Shown here: positions 8,182 to 15,695 of the stretch, one piece after another
Position numbering within the stretch: the stretch's first letter is position 1
Layout: every line of letters begins with the position of its first letter
NCBI GenBank assembly: GCA_937864365.1
Contig: CALMJT010000095.1
Span: 1-32,789, forward strand
Source of the DNA: an uncultured Alteromonadales bacterium
GTDB taxonomy: Bacteria; Pseudomonadota; Gammaproteobacteria; Pseudomonadales; Cellvibrionaceae
Length of the DNA stretch: 32,789 nucleotides
Reading direction: 5' to 3'
The notes under the pieces: generated by a model
The model's input: only the letters and a program-made list of their open reading frames with translations
What the model was told of the DNA's origin: nothing
The model's database searches: none
Made by a program: the position numbers and the translations under genes

Positions 8182-8772
8182 CTACTTATGTCTCGACTTA
8201 GCTATTTTAGAAGTCACAACCGCCTCTCTGGCTCGATCACCCAAATAGATTTGAATTTTACGAATATTCTCCACCGCCTCTGGAATGAGTATCTTTTCAA
8301 ACAAATTAACTCGTTGGGTTACCTTTTTTAAAGCAGCCGTTAATATTAAAATATTCTCTTTTAAAACGCGTAACTCTAGTTGCAGGCGTAGAATAGTTTG
8401 TAACTGCTGAAGGTATCGAAAATACCAAAAAAACTCAGCATTTATAGGCGTATTTGGCTGAGAATAACGAATAGAATCAATCATCTTTAACTTACTACCT
8501 GCTACAACCCAAGGACGATACTCAACGTCTATCACCCGCAAATTCAGGTCATCGGCCATTGAATATACCGATACCATGGGAATATTGCCGTGCAACCAAT
8601 TCACCGCTTGATCATGGTCACGATTTACATCATCTATTTTTCGCTCAAGTTCTTTAATGGCTAAGCGTAACTGCTGTCGTTTTAAATCTAACGCCGGTAC
8701 AAATTTTTTGTACGACGCCAAATTATTTTTTTGTTGTGTTAAGGTCGATTTGGATAACAATAATTTTGTCAT
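8182..8772 (-). CDS. atpD: V-type ATPase subunit D (central shaft)
   Basis: The 196-residue, highly charged protein is built of two long helices (about 5-60 and 115-190), as expected for the antiparallel coiled coil that turns inside the A3B3 head. The N-terminal block L-L-L-S-K-S-T-L followed by LKRQQLRLAIKELE is typical of D subunits. It lies 18 bp after atpB and 3 bp before atpI, in the conserved B-D-I-K order. Its usual partner on the shaft, subunit F, is absent from the operon, as in Borrelia and Chlamydia. Confidence 0.9.
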   Translation of the reverse strand: MTKLLLSKSTLTQQKNNLASYKKFVPALDLKRQQLRLAIKELERKIDDVNRDHDQAVNWLHGNIPMVSVYSMADDLNLRVIDVEYRPWVVAGSKLKMIDSIRYSQPNTPINAEFFWYFRYLQQLQTILRLQLELRVLKENILILTAALKKVTQRVNLFEKILIPEAVENIRKIQIYLGDRAREAVVTSKIAKSRHK

Positions 8773-8790
8773 TTACGGCTACCGCTTAAG

Positions 8791-10137
8791 TCAGTGTTTA
8801 AGAGGTAAAAAATACTTATTCACCAAATCTTGTTTCATAAGCAGTTGGTGCTCGTCAAAACACTCCGCTAAGATGCTCCAACTTTTATCGAGCGCAGATT
8901 CAAGGCTCATAGATATGTCTAGCGACATAAAGTTATCTTTAAAGAGTTTGCCAAACTTAAGCAATTGCCAGTCAAAATCGCTCAGTTCAAAGGCCATGGC
9001 TTGTTTTTGTTCGGCTTCAAGACTGCCTGAATAAAATCGAATCATGGTATTCATGATTTGGCTGTGATCTTCTCGGGTTTGCTTGCCAATCACCAACTGT
9101 TTCAGTCGTGATAATGACCCGAAAGGATCTAACACACCGTTATGCAGATAAAACTGACCTTCCGTTATGTAGCCCGTATTATCAGGTACCGGATGGGTTA
9201 CATCATCGCCTGGCATTGTAGTGACCGACAAAATAGTAACCGAACCACCTTTGGTGTAATCACAGGCTTTTTCGTAACGTTTAGCGAGTTGTGAATACAA
9301 ATCACCAAGGTAGCCTCGGTTAGAAGGAACACGTTCGTTGGCAATACCAATTTCTTTTAGTCCGTCTGCGTATGCAGTCATATCGGTCAGTAAAACCAAC
9401 ACTCGCTTGTTTTCTTCTAAGGCAAAATGTTCTGCTACCGCGAGCACTAGGTCTGGCACCAATAAACGCTCAACAATAGGATCGGACGCCTGATTTACAA
9501 ACATAACCGATTTGGCAAGCATGCCTGCGTTTTCAAAGGCGGTTCGAAAATAATGGAAATCGTCAAACACCAAACCCATTCCGCCAAAGACAATCATATC
9601 GGCATCGGCCTGCACACCAATACGCGCTAAAAATTGATTGTAGGGTTCGCCAGATACCGAAAAAATAGGAATTTTTTGGCTTTCTACCAAACAATTAAAC
9701 ACGTCGATCATGGGCACATTGGTGCGAATAATTTTCGAAGCCAAGGTACGGCGCATGGGATTAACGGTAGGACCGTTGATGTTGATTTTATTGTCGAACT
9801 CTAACGATGGGCCTTTATCGATGGGCTGACCTTTACCATTAAAAATACGACCTAAAATGTTGTCAGACGCGGTTACTTGCATGGGATGGTTTAGAAAAGA
9901 CACTCGCGCATTGGTTGCCAGGCCTTTTGTGGATTCGAAAACCTGTAGAGAAACAATATCGTCGCGAATGTCTAAAACCTGTGCTAAACGTGAGCTTGCA
10001 TTATCTGAAGTTAAAACCGCTAAATCATGCAAGCGAACGATGGGATTCTCACCCTTTTCGGGTACTGGAATTCTGACACGAACAATGTCGCCAACAATTT
10101 CGACAATAGAACTAAATGAACTACCAGAACCCAACAT
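8791..10137 (-). CDS. atpB: V-type ATPase non-catalytic subunit B
   Basis: The 448-residue protein is the regulatory partner of A in the hexameric head. Visible are the LGRIFNGKGQPID turn (95-107), a degenerate P-loop region FSVSGEPYNQ (159-168) that lacks GKT, LLTDMTAYADGLKEI (249-263), and PSNRGYLGDLYS (271-282), which contains the arginine (Arg274) that reaches into the catalytic site. It is the first gene of the operon. The ATG has a good Shine-Dalgarno (GTGAGG, 7 nt away), which can pair with an upstream CCTCA. Family length is about 430-460, so it is complete. Confidence 0.96.
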   Translation of the reverse strand: MLGSGSSFSSIVEIVGDIVRVRIPVPEKGENPIVRLHDLAVLTSDNASSRLAQVLDIRDDIVSLQVFESTKGLATNARVSFLNHPMQVTASDNILGRIFNGKGQPIDKGPSLEFDNKININGPTVNPMRRTLASKIIRTNVPMIDVFNCLVESQKIPIFSVSGEPYNQFLARIGVQADADMIVFGGMGLVFDDFHYFRTAFENAGMLAKSVMFVNQASDPIVERLLVPDLVLAVAEHFALEENKRVLVLLTDMTAYADGLKEIGIANERVPSNRGYLGDLYSQLAKRYEKACDYTKGGSVTILSVTTMPGDDVTHPVPDNTGYITEGQFYLHNGVLDPFGSLSRLKQLVIGKQTREDHSQIMNTMIRFYSGSLEAEQKQAMAFELSDFDWQLLKFGKLFKDNFMSLDISMSLESALDKSWSILAECFDEHQLLMKQDLVNKYFLPLKH

Positions 10138-10142
10138 TCATG

Positions 10143-10156
10143 CCTCACTTTTGAGG
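10143..10156 (-). promoter_or_regulatory. Hairpin overlapping the atpB Shine-Dalgarno
   Basis: On the minus strand the leader reads CCTCA-AAAG-TGAGG just before CATGA-ATG. The 3' arm contains the GAGG ribosome-binding site of atpB, so the small 5-bp hairpin could limit access to the first gene of the V-ATPase operon. The stem is short and may be chance. Confidence 0.35.
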
Positions 10157-10609
10157 AAAATTAAAAAAACTGTATCGCTCGTCTAAATAAAGATCTGCAA
10201 TCTACTTAACACCAAGCGTTTCATTCGCGATATGCTTACTGCGAGTGCTCTTTTAGACAAGCCAGTAGACTTGATTTTTATAACATTTGTTCAGTTTACA
10301 GAAAAGCCTCTTTCGCAGAGTTTTAATGTATCTCAAATTTTTGGTGGAAAGATGCTCATATACGAAGAAACCACGGGTGCGCCTAGAGTTTCAATGACAA
10401 ATACATGCAAACTTCGATACAGACCTGTTCTTAAAGGGCAGATTCTTAAAATTGTAAAGATATTGGAAATCGTATTTCCGATTCGCTAATCAACTCAACA
10501 ATGAGCCAACCAGAGACTCACGGGTGTTGTGACAGGTGACTGGATTACTACTAAGGATTTGAATTGTAGAAACATGTACAGAAAAACGTTGTACATATTT
10601 AACAAAAAT

Positions 10610-10768
10610 GAGCAACCGGCAGATTAAAACATGAAGATGAAAATCGTCTTTTGATGCGTTTATTAAATCTTTCAGGCTTTAAATATAATAACTGCAAATG
10701 TATTAACTTCGCCCATTCTGACACACATCCTTGTGTGGTTGAGACTTTAGATTCAGCACTGTTTTTTT
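10610..10768 (+). repeat. Decayed dispersed-repeat copy
   Basis: The right half shares the 12-mer ACATCCTTGTGT and a following GGTTGAGACTTTAGATTCAG with the right half of the copy at 17184-17339 (there TCGTAAGAAACTCTAGGTTATTCAG). The left edge, AGCAACCGGCAGATTAAAAC, is only loosely like the TAGGAACCTCTGATTAAC end. It lies just downstream of the rlmKL stop. Confidence 0.45.
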
Positions 10769-10800
10769 ATATGCAATTTTGCGGATGTCTATTTACTGAG

Positions 10801-12948
10801 TTAGTGCTCAATTAACCAACAATGATGAATTTTGCTATTGCGCTTAAAGTCTGGATCGATACTCTCTTCTTTAAAATCGGTAACCTTGTAATGTGCCAGC
10901 TCTTCTTGGTTTAACTTAAAGCTTCGCAAATTATTCGAGAAAATTAAAATACCGTCTTTAGTCAATAAATCCATACAACGCTTAATCAGTCCAACGTGAT
11001 CTCGCTGAATATCCAATATCGATTCGGTCTTCTTAGAGTTAGAAAAAGAAGGCGGATCAAGTAAGATTAAGTCGAAACCTTCACGGCAATTTTTTAACCA
11101 CTCAAAACAGTCGGCTTGTTCAAAGCGATGTTTATTGCTAACTAGTTTGTTTAATTGGAAGTTTCTTTTCGCCCAATTAATATAGGTATTCGATAAATCA
11201 ACGCTTACCGTTTCGCGCGCGCCACCCAACGCAGCCTGCACACTTGCGGTACCGGTATAGCAGAATAAATTTAAGAATTTTTTATCTTCCGCAATGTTGT
11301 AAATTTCTCGTCTTACCGGCCTGTGATCTAAAAATAACCCAGTGTCCAAATAATCCCACAGGTTTACTTCAAACGTAGCTGCGCCTTCTTGAACCAAAAT
11401 AAGCGGATGCTGGGATTTTTGATCGGTTAATTTTTGATACTGCTGAGTGCCTTTATTACGGCGACGCTGTTTTAGGCTGATTTTTGCTTCGTCGGTCTGA
11501 AAATCACATTCAACGGCCGAAACTATTTCTTCAAAGCGTGTTTGGGCTTTTTTCTCATCAACACTTTTTGGCGCTTGGTATTCTTGAATATGGTAATAGT
11601 CACCATATACATCAATAGCCGCAGAATATTCTGGAATATCGGCATCATAAAGGCGATAACATTCAATATCGTAATTTTTGATCCATTTACTTAATTGCTT
11701 TTTATTTTTATTCAGGCGATTAAGAACCATGGTCGCCCCCTCGCTCAATTGGCGGCGGCGGGCCAAGTGCGGATCACGAATGGTATTAACAAAAAACTCT
11801 TCTTTAATATCAAACAGCAATAGCTCGGTAGCAAGACTACCGTTATTGAGTTTGTATTTTTTATGGGCCTTTAAACCCATGTTTTTTGCCGCTTCTAGGT
11901 TGCCGGTAAAAACACCCGCCTGCCAACCTTTAAAGTCGGCACGCATGGCTGTACCCAGTTCGCGGTATAAACCGCCCAACTCTGCAATTTCACCCAATCG
12001 CTCGCCATATGGCGGGTTGGTTAAAATCAAGCCGTGATCAATGTGTGTATGTGTAGGCTTTTTAAAAGCAGACACAGGTTTAGTAATCACACGAACCTTG
12101 TCACCCAGACCAGCTTTATGAATGTTGTGTTCTGCCGACTCTAAAACGTGCTTATTGATGTCATACCCGCGAATTTCTGGAATTTTCTCCAGATCTATTG
12201 CCGCCAAAGCTTCTTCACGCAGGTCAAGCCATGCTGATTTGTCATAATTTAACCAACGTTCAAAGGCAAATCCCGCGCGACTAATGCCTGGCGCCATATT
12301 GGCCGCCATCATTGCACCTTCAATTAAGATGGTGCCCGAGCCACACATAGGATCAAGTAACGCAGCACCTTGTTGTGCCAACTCAGGCCAATTTGCTCGG
12401 TACAATAACGCTGCTGCTAGGTTTTCTTTGAGCGGTGCGGCACCTTGTTTTTGACGATAACCTCGCTTGTGTAAGCTTTCACCACACATATCCATATACA
12501 AGGTAAGTACACCCTTGTTTAGGCGAGCAATAATTTGCAAATCTGGATTATTTTTTTCGACAGATGGACGCTCGGAAAACAGGTTTCTGAAGCGATCAAC
12601 AATGCCGTCTTTAACTTTTAAAGCACCGTATTGGCTGTTGCGAATTAGCTCGTTGGTGCCTTGAAAATCCACCCAAATGGTACCTGTCGGAGACAAATAC
12701 TGCTCCCAAGCCACATCACGAGCCAAGGTGTAGATGTCGTCATCGGCTTTGATTTTGCCATTGCCAACCGGCTGCAACACCTTATTAGCAATTCTCGACC
12801 ACAAGCAAACCTTGTAGGCGGTTTTTAGGTCAGCATCAAACCACACTCCGCCCACGGTCTCGCGCTTAAACTCGGCGCCAATAGCTTTGATTTCTTGGAT
12901 TAGGAGCTGCTCAAGCCCTTTGGGACAGGTTGCGTAATATTCGATCAT
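10801..12948 (-). CDS. rlmKL: Bifunctional 23S rRNA methyltransferase RlmKL
   Basis: This SAM-dependent enzyme makes m2G2445 (RlmL half) and m7G2069 (RlmK half) in 23S rRNA. Numbered from the chosen start, it has an N-terminal THUMP-type RNA-binding region (about 1-150), the RlmL SAM motif DPMCGSGT (199-206) with NPPYGERLG (catalytic NPPY, 311-314), and the RlmK SAM motif FCYTGTASVQAAL (from 562) with LDPPSF (630-635). I start at the ATG at 12948 (M-I-E-Y-Y-A-T-C-P-K-G-L), which fits the family's N-terminus; an in-frame ATG at 13002 would add 18 residues, and neither has a good Shine-Dalgarno. At 715 residues it is full-length. It is a single gene, 653 bp upstream of the V-ATPase operon. Confidence 0.95.
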   Translation of the reverse strand: MIEYYATCPKGLEQLLIQEIKAIGAEFKRETVGGVWFDADLKTAYKVCLWSRIANKVLQPVGNGKIKADDDIYTLARDVAWEQYLSPTGTIWVDFQGTNELIRNSQYGALKVKDGIVDRFRNLFSERPSVEKNNPDLQIIARLNKGVLTLYMDMCGESLHKRGYRQKQGAAPLKENLAAALLYRANWPELAQQGAALLDPMCGSGTILIEGAMMAANMAPGISRAGFAFERWLNYDKSAWLDLREEALAAIDLEKIPEIRGYDINKHVLESAEHNIHKAGLGDKVRVITKPVSAFKKPTHTHIDHGLILTNPPYGERLGEIAELGGLYRELGTAMRADFKGWQAGVFTGNLEAAKNMGLKAHKKYKLNNGSLATELLLFDIKEEFFVNTIRDPHLARRRQLSEGATMVLNRLNKNKKQLSKWIKNYDIECYRLYDADIPEYSAAIDVYGDYYHIQEYQAPKSVDEKKAQTRFEEIVSAVECDFQTDEAKISLKQRRRNKGTQQYQKLTDQKSQHPLILVQEGAATFEVNLWDYLDTGLFLDHRPVRREIYNIAEDKKFLNLFCYTGTASVQAALGGARETVSVDLSNTYINWAKRNFQLNKLVSNKHRFEQADCFEWLKNCREGFDLILLDPPSFSNSKKTESILDIQRDHVGLIKRCMDLLTKDGILIFSNNLRSFKLNQEELAHYKVTDFKEESIDPDFKRNSKIHHCWLIEH

Positions 12949-13181
12949 CTGATTACTTATAGCGTAGAAAAAGTGGGCGATTCTACCTAAATCATGTACC
13001 AATTACGAACAGAAAGAAACACATTAAACATTCAACTCATAAAACCTCACATTGGGATTCAATAAAAGGTTCGGAATTGAGATTTACACATGAGGTAAAG
13101 ACATGGCGCTCGGTTAAAACTGCAACCACAGTTGGTTATAATGGTTACAGCTAAATAGAAAGATTCTCACTGAAATACATT

Positions 13182-13337
13182 TAGGAATCTTCGATTAACG
13201 CCTTCATATTTTTTATTAGGGTAAACAAATTAGAAATATGAACTTTAATTTCTTCAGACTATAAATCACGTACCGTTCTTAAAAATGGCGACCAATCCTT
13301 GTATTGCTGAAAACGTTAGATTGATCAGAGTTTCCTT
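13182..13337 (+). repeat. Dispersed ~155-bp palindromic-ended repeat, copy 2
   Basis: The left end TAGGAATCTTCGATTAAC and right end TTGATCAGAGTTTCC form the family's inverted termini. The interior keeps the series TTTAATTTCTTCAGACT, ATCACGTACCGTTCTT and ATGGCGACCAATCCTTGT in the same order as the reference copy at 17184. It lies between the rlmKL start and the end of the next gene. Confidence 0.8.
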
Positions 13338-13400
13338 TATATAAACGTCGATAACAAGATAAAAACCCATAAACATCTGACAAATAATGACCTAAAAAAC

Positions 13401-13431
13401 AAAAAAGCCCAGCATTATGCTGGGCTTTTTT
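13401..13431 (-). terminator. Strong intrinsic terminator after the small exported-protein gene
   Basis: Perfect stem GCCCAGCA/TGCTGGGC around TTA (13407-13425), with A6 on one side and T6 on the other. It begins about 20 bp beyond the stop codon of the minus-strand gene at 13451-13789. It is symmetric, so it would work on either strand. Confidence 0.9.
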
Positions 13432-13450
13432 ATAAGCTTTTAACTATTAA

Positions 13451-13789
13451 TTAGAAGCAACTTTCTTTGCGTAATTTAAGTGTACTATCATTCATAAATA
13501 CTGCGCGATGATCAGATACTGAAATTACTTTTTGCACGCCAATATCAGAAAGAATTAGGTTGTGCTCATCAACAGACCATGTACCAGATTTTTTGGTAAG
13601 GGTATCCATCCAATCGTAGGTACCATCTTCGTTAAAAGTTAGGTTCACCTGCTGAGACTCTAGTTTACCGGCGCTTTCTTTTTCGTATAAGCACCAAGTT
13701 CCTACTAATTCGTCTGACTCAAAAGCAGATGCAGCCATAGAACCACATGCTAATAATCCGGCCAAAGCAATTTTAGTTACATTTTTCAT
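13451..13789 (-). CDS. Small exported protein of unknown function (112 residues)
   Basis: I do not recognise the family. The N-terminus is a clear Sec signal: MKNVTK, a hydrophobic core, and a likely cleavage after SMAASA (residue 22); LLAC with Cys15 is a weaker lipobox alternative. The mature protein of about 90 residues starts near ELVGTWCLYE and contains alternating patterns (VNLTFNEDGTYDW, KKSGTWSV, LILSD) resembling small lipocalin-like beta-barrels with a GTW repeat. Two Cys, Cys33 (GTWCLY) and Cys111 (ESCF), could form a disulfide. A strong Shine-Dalgarno (AAGGAG, 8 nt) and its own terminator indicate a single, well-expressed gene. Periplasmic ligand binding is only a guess from the pattern. 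Confidence 0.8.
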   Translation of the reverse strand: MKNVTKIALAGLLACGSMAASAFESDELVGTWCLYEKESAGKLESQQVNLTFNEDGTYDWMDTLTKKSGTWSVDEHNLILSDIGVQKVISVSDHRAVFMNDSTLKLRKESCF

Positions 13790-14079
13790 GAGGCGTTCTC
13801 CTTAAATACTATAAATTTTAAACTGGTAGAATTCTTTGGAAGTTGTAGGGTTGTACTCAAGCCTTGCTTTAAGGTAATACCAAAATAATTTGTTATAGTA
13901 TTACAAGAAAAATAAGCTAAATATCATCAGACAAAAATTCCGAAACTCAAACTTCAACACCTAAATTAATTACTAGCATTAAGCATTTTACGTAGAATAA
14001 GTTTTGGCATTTACCTAAAAGCACTTCCGTCTTGCTATGGATGTACTATACCCCTGTGGAAGATTCAAAAATTGATTTA

Positions 14080-14129
14080 AAACAGATTTTATCTCTGTTT
14101 ATAAATTTGTATTTATGAATACAAATTTA
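14080..14129. repeat. Two adjacent perfect inverted repeats
   Basis: The first is AAACAGA-TTTTATC-TCTGTTT (14080-14100). One base later comes a perfect 12-bp palindrome with a TATG loop, arms TAAATTTGTATT and AATACAAATTTA (14102-14129). They could extrude as cruciforms or form tandem RNA hairpins. No GC-rich stem or clear T-tract makes either a standard terminator. Confidence 0.6.
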
Positions 14130-14402
14130 AAGAACGCTCGTTTTACGAAGTTATATTTTTTGATGAAGAAAACAAACATCTGGAATTTGGTAATTTTGGC
14201 GATAAAACTAGGTGGCAATTTCGTAAAGTTCTTTAGAGCAGGCTCTTTATAAACGACCTTTTATAGAGAGCTCTTTATAAAGAAGAAACTTTAGGTTAAA
14301 CAGTATTCTCACCACCAAAATCACTATCAATATAGTCACGATTACTAAATAAGCAAGAGAATCAAATCGTCGGTGGTGAGCTGGTTTTATTACAAATACT
14401 AA

Positions 14403-14555
14403 TAGAAAACTCCAGTTAACAAGAGTTTGCAACAACTCAGGAAGTAGTTGTTAATTTCAAGAACAGTAAGTGATTGAAATTGAATAGAAATCGGTAATCA
14501 CAGTGTCATATTTTCTCACTGATTCAATCGCGATCGAGTTAATTGAGCGGTTGCA
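14403..14555 (-). repeat. Dispersed ~155-bp palindromic-ended repeat, copy 3 (inverted)
   Basis: This copy reads in the opposite direction to the reference at 17184. The left end TAGAAAACTCCAGTTAAC and right end GTTAATTGAGCGGTTGCA correspond to the family's termini. The interior AACAGTAAGTGATTGAAATTG matches the reverse complement of the reference (GCCGTAAGTCATTGAAATTG). It is the most eroded of the six clear copies at its right terminus. Confidence 0.7.
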
Positions 14556-14935
14556 ATAGTTATTGATGCATTTATTTTAAAATATTAAAAACAATAAGGT
14601 TATTTGAACAACTTGTTTCTAAATTAATCATCCATGTATTAAACGCGTTTATTTTGCGAAAATAATACACCTACGTTAAACAAGTGATTTAAATTTTTAT
14701 GGCCTATAGTCATATAACTGCAATCCTTTAGAAACATAAATTCATTCCCAATTGGTCAAATATTTGTTGTACTGGCAATCCGGCTTTCGAAAAGTTTATT
14801 TATTACCCTAGGTTAAAGTACCAAAATAAAACATAGCTAATTCGAAACTATTCTCTCATTCGGTTGTATTTTATTAAGCGTAATAAAATAAACGCGTCGG
14901 TAGTTACCATAACCAACCATGAGGTATACCAATAT

Positions 14936-15139
14936 ATGAAACGTCAGAAGCGCAACCCATCTGAACGAGCATTCATAAAAGGCTACATGGCAGGCTTTGA
15001 AGGAAAATCCAGAAGCTTGTGTCCGCACGAAACTCAAAAAACGCGGCACGACTGGTTAAATGGTTGGCGTGAAGGACGAAACGATCAATGGGATGGTTTT
15101 AATCGTCAGGCGTCAATGGAAAAAATTAACAACCTCTAA
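14936..15139 (+). CDS. rmf: Ribosome modulation factor RMF
   Basis: RMF binds stationary-phase 70S ribosomes near the anti-Shine-Dalgarno region and promotes their pairing into inactive 100S dimers. The 67-residue basic protein opens with MKRQKRNPSERAFIKGYMAG and continues with LCPHETQ and WLNGWREGR, closely matching the family (Escherichia coli MKRQKRDRLERA, CPYQT, WLGGWREA). The frame is open for 24 more codons upstream, but the ATG at 14936 matches the family start and has a GAGG Shine-Dalgarno 11 nt away. The C-terminal tail (about 12 residues beyond the E. coli end) is similar in length to Pseudomonas RMF. Growth-phase control would act through the long leader, but no signal is recognised. 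Confidence 0.95.
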   Translation: MKRQKRNPSERAFIKGYMAGFEGKSRSLCPHETQKTRHDWLNGWREGRNDQWDGFNRQASMEKINNL

Positions 15140-15307
15140 ATTAAATACAACGAATTTATCTATTACTCATCGCATACAGCCTTTAAATTTGGCCGATCTG
15201 AGGTTTTAGAGCTTACCGATTTATTATAAACCTTGGATTTAAATGAACACTCTCACATTTTAAGGAGGTTCTTGTTATTCAATGGTGATACATATTTAAA
15301 CCCAGCA

Positions 15308-15347
15308 GGTCTCGATAGAGACCCATGGAGCAGGTATTCCCTGCTCC
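15308..15347 (+). ncRNA. Possible structured RNA: two tandem hairpins
   Basis: A perfect 6-bp stem-loop GGTCTC-GATA-GAGACC (15308-15323) is followed after three bases by an 8-bp stem GGAGCAGG/CCTGCTCC (15327-15347). Upstream lies TTTTAAGGAGGTTCTTG, and a TTG-started 27-codon frame (15272-15355) would span both hairpins. It could be the structured 3' UTR of rmf, an independent small RNA, or a leader peptide. No T-tract follows. I cannot name a known RNA family. Confidence 0.35.
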
Positions 15348-15429
15348 AATTCTAGCCAAATGTACTTACAAGAAGTCTGGCATTCAACCTACCTGCTGTT
15401 CAACACATTCAAAACATCTATCGATCAAT

Positions 15430-15501
15430 ACATCTACCGTTCAACACATCTGAACATCTACCGTTCAACACATCTGAACATCTACCGTTCAACACATCTG
15501 A
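15430..15501. repeat. 24-bp tandem repeat, three perfect units
   Basis: The 24-base unit begins ACATCTACCGTTCAACACAT and ends CTGA; it occurs three times without change (15430, 15454, 15478), followed by a partial ACATCTGA. Degenerate units with GTTCAACACATTC and ATCGATCAATA precede it (about 15395-15429). It is non-coding and its unit number may vary between strains. Confidence 0.9.
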
Positions 15502-15650
15502 ACATCTGAAAAGTCCCAAAAATTGATACTCAGATTGGAAATTGATAAATCCCTCTCACACTTATTGCTGTTGGCTCTATAGCTGTAAGCTCTTGGCAAA
15601 AAAAGTCTTTTACAATTTCTAAATGTCTAATAAGTAGTTGTTATTGACTA

Positions 15651-15676
15651 AAACCCTAGGTTAATTAGAGTTTTTG
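15651..15676 (+). repeat. Remnant of a dispersed-repeat right end
   Basis: CCCTAGGTTAATTAGAGTTT resembles the right terminus of the dispersed repeat (CTCTAGGTTATTCAGAGTTT at 17316-17335). Only this end is convincing; similarity leftwards (for example GTAAGCTCTTGGCAAA near 15586) is faint. It is a probable fossil copy beside the end of pyrD. Confidence 0.35.
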
Positions 15677-15695
15677 TTACAGAATTTGGCTGTGT

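Larger units (their letters stand above)
10138..10800. other. Intergenic region between atpB and rlmKL
   Basis: This 663-bp stretch should hold the V-ATPase promoter (near 10150-10250, minus strand), but I cannot point to convincing -35/-10 boxes. An 85-codon plus-strand frame (10232-10489) has no ribosome-binding site or recognisable product. The right end carries a decayed copy of the dispersed repeat (about 10610-10768). No terminator for rlmKL was found. Confidence 0.5.
12949..13450. other. Intergenic region upstream of rlmKL
   Basis: This region of about 500 bp contains the rlmKL upstream sequence (12949-13180, no clear promoter boxes), one clear dispersed-repeat copy (13182-13337) and the terminator of the small exported-protein gene (13401-13431). 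No coding frame is supported. Confidence 0.5.
13790..14935. other. Long intergenic region between the exported-protein gene and rmf
   Basis: This AT-rich stretch of about 1.15 kb has no supported protein gene. It holds two adjacent perfect inverted repeats (14080-14129), a reverse-oriented dispersed-repeat copy (14403-14555), and the rmf leader. A 62-codon TTG-started frame at 14247-14435 runs into the repeat copy and is not credible. Confidence 0.55.
15140..15695. other. Intergenic region between rmf and pyrD
   Basis: This 556-bp non-coding stretch holds a strong Shine-Dalgarno-like AAGGAGG (15262-15268), two consecutive hairpins (15308-15347), a 24-bp tandem repeat (15430-15501) and a decayed right end of the dispersed repeat near 15651-15676. 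There is no standard terminator for either convergent gene (rmf or pyrD). Confidence 0.55.

Noticed and set aside
8657-9034. 125-codon plus-strand frame across the atpD/atpB junction
   Set aside because: It lies antisense to two clear V-ATPase genes and spans their boundary.
10232-10489. 85-codon plus-strand frame in the atpB-rlmKL gap
   Set aside because: No Shine-Dalgarno, no recognisable product, and it overlaps the region where the V-ATPase promoter must lie.
14247-14435. 62-codon minus-strand hydrophobic frame
   Set aside because: It begins at TTG, lacks a ribosome-binding site, and its first codons fall inside a dispersed-repeat copy; hydrophobicity is expected from T-rich DNA.
14837-15049. 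70-codon frame antisense to rmf
   Set aside because: It is the complement of a well-identified gene and has no family resemblance.
15395-15501. CRISPR array
   Set aside because: The 24-bp units are directly adjacent with no unique spacers; it is a simple tandem repeat and no cas gene is near.
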